From the NCBI GenBank assembly GCA_965646165.1, contig CBFFYP010000122.1:1-7027 (forward strand): a DNA stretch of 7,027 bases, read 5' to 3'. The notes beneath the pieces are model-generated. The model was not told the DNA's origin. It was given only the letters and a program-made list of their open reading frames with translations, and did no database searches. Both the position numbers and the translations under genes were made by a program. This DNA comes from MGBC114844 sp910585855 (GTDB lineage: Bacteria > Bacillota > Clostridia > Lachnospirales > Lachnospiraceae). Numbering within the stretch: position 1 is the first letter of the stretch; each line of letters starts with the position of its first letter. Shown in pieces: positions 6,271-7,027 of the stretch.

Positions 6271-6416
6271 TTATCTTGGTCTGGAATGTTCCTCTTTACA
6301 TTTATTGCATGAACACCACAAATGCTTACAATGAGTAAGTTCATAATAGGTATATTTATTGATTCTTTTTTAATAATTTGTTCAAAACCACAATATTCAC
6401 ATTTAAGAGTAAACAT
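6271..6416 (-). pseudogene. zinc-ribbon miniprotein disrupted by a 1-nt shift in a poly-A run
   Basis: ATG 6416 is preceded by AAAGGA at 7 nt and encodes MFTLKCEYCGFEQIIKK. At the run of six A (minus strand; 6366-6371) the frame loses sense. Adding one A gives RINKYTYYELTHCKHLWC followed by SCNKCKEEHSRPR and a TAA at 6271-6273, about 49 residues in all. The two knuckles, CEYC and a cysteine cluster ending CSCNKC, form a plausible zinc ribbon, which appears only when the frames are joined. The function is likely nucleic-acid or protein binding, unknown. A later ATG was preferred over one at 6443 because of the ribosome site. A sequencing error or translational slippage at the A run are alternatives to a dead gene. 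Confidence 0.6.
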
Positions 6417-6493
6417 AATATTTCCTTTCATTAATTTATGCATAAATCATATATTCAATCTATATAAATGTCAAGTAAAAAAAGCTGCTTTCA

Positions 6494-6519
6494 TCCCGCA
6501 CGCAAACGTGCGGGATTTT
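6494..6519 (+). terminator. perfect 9-bp G+C-rich hairpin with short T tail
   Basis: TCCCGCACG (6494-6502) and CGTGCGGGA (6507-6515) enclose loop CAAA and are followed by TTTT on the plus strand. This resembles a weak intrinsic terminator for plus-strand transcription, but no intact plus-strand gene lies before it. It could equally be a subterminal hairpin of a lost mobile element or the 5' structure of the minus-strand remnant operon. Confidence 0.4.
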
Positions 6520-6621
6520 CACTGTAATATCAAATTCCAAAAGTCCTATTGAAGTTTATGGAAAATTCAGTTTCCAAAATATATTGTCTGATGTATAACA
6601 AAAACAAACGAAAGAAGGTGA

Positions 6622-6951
6622 TATTTTGAATACAACAGCAGTCTGCTGGACGCACATATATTAAATCCCGGAAAGAATACAGAAGATATTCCCGACAGCT
6701 ATGTTATTTTTATCACAGAAAATGATGTAATGGGAAAAATCAAGCCATATATATCACATACAGCGATATGTAGAAACCAATGAGGGAAAAGAATTGTTTC
6801 ATAACGGTTCGCATATCCTATATGTTAATGGGAAATATAGAGGTAATGATGAAATCGATAAGTTAATGCACAATTTTTCATGTACTAATCCTGAAGATAT
6901 GAGAAATGAAGCAGCACAAAATAAAGCCAAAAAAACGGCAATTTATTTATT
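6622..6951 (+). pseudogene. C-terminal fragment of an Rpn/PDDEXK_2-family transposase-nuclease, frameshifted
   Basis: After a TGA at 6619-6621 the frame reads EYNSSLLDAHILNPGK, then IPDSYVIFITENDVMGK up to 6747. One extra T in CCATATATAT breaks the frame. The next frame resumes IYHIQRYVETNEGKELF from 6749 and continues LFHNGSHILYVNGKYRG and LMHNFSCTNPEDM to about 6907. These motifs in this order are characteristic of the C-terminal half of Rpn-like recombination-promoting nucleases/putative transposases. The N-terminal half with the catalytic PD-(D/E)XK residues is absent. From about 6908 the sequence no longer resembles the family, although the frame stays open to the window end. Upstream, AAGAAGGTGAT before TTG 6627 looks like another gene's ribosome site joined to the fragment. 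It is a relic of mobile DNA. Confidence 0.75.
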
Positions 6952-6990
6952 ACTACGGCTATTAAAAGTCAATGTTTTAATAGCCGTAGT
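6952..6990. repeat. 16-bp perfect inverted repeat (hairpin)
   Basis: ACTACGGCTATTAAAA (6952-6967) and TTTTAATAGCCGTAGT (6975-6990) are perfect inverted copies around a 7-nt loop. The G+C-containing base and A/T apex give a stable hairpin in either strand. There is no T-tract directly after it, so a classical terminator is unlikely. It lies just after the transposase remnant and could be an element end, a bidirectional terminator relic, or a protein site. Confidence 0.7.
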
Positions 6991-7000
6991 CTTGAATATA

Positions 7001-7021
7001 TTTCAACTTTCTATGTTGAAA
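7001..7021. repeat. 7-bp inverted repeat next to the window's right edge
   Basis: TTTCAAC (7001-7007) and GTTGAAA (7015-7021) flank TTTCTAT. It is a weak hairpin next to the stronger 6952-6990 palindrome. The sequence ends before its context can be judged. Confidence 0.3.
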
Positions 7022-7027
7022 AAAACA

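Overview
The window reads as a low-G+C, anaerobic Firmicute, most likely a gut Lachnospiraceae-type Clostridium relative. This rests on the A/T-rich spacers, strong AGGAGG-type ribosome sites, two clostridial-style iron-sulfur flavoenzymes of the BaiCD/BaiH/2-enoate reductase class, and remnants of small accessory genes of a kind common in clostridial mobile elements. The assignment is inferred from gene content, not from a marker gene.

The main functional block is on the minus strand and reads right to left: an AraC-family regulator (5927-4845), a 631-bp gap, then two tandem paralogous flavin/Fe-S ene-reductases (4213-2267 and 2136-115) separated by a 130-bp A/T-rich spacer. Each reductase has an Old Yellow Enzyme TIM barrel, a four-cysteine 4Fe-4S site, and an FAD/NAD(P)H-binding disulfide-reductase-like half. 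Such enzymes pass NAD(P)H electrons through FAD and 4Fe-4S to FMN and reduce activated C=C bonds. The substrate cannot be read from the sequence. The regulator probably senses the inducer and controls the pair.

The gap between regulator and reductases holds the most unusual structure: two inverted copies of a ~140-bp palindromic element (4468-4608 on +, 4710-4849 on -). Each is closed by a perfect 24-bp stem. The stems differ at seven positions, and all seven are compensated on the opposite arm. The internal sequence is ~89% identical and carries its own covarying hairpin and a possible pseudoknot. Weaker similarity continues outside the stems, so 4446-4866 is one large imperfect inverted repeat. 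One copy overlaps the 3' end of araC and supplies its stop codon.

From 5915 to the right end the DNA is a graveyard of accessory genes: a frameshifted ribbon-helix-helix protein, an unrecognised fragment and a frameshifted zinc-ribbon miniprotein (all minus strand), then a truncated, frameshifted Rpn/PDDEXK_2-type transposase-nuclease C-terminus (plus strand) next to strong hairpins. The first ~91 bases are another G+C-richer patch with a plus-strand frame entering from outside the window.
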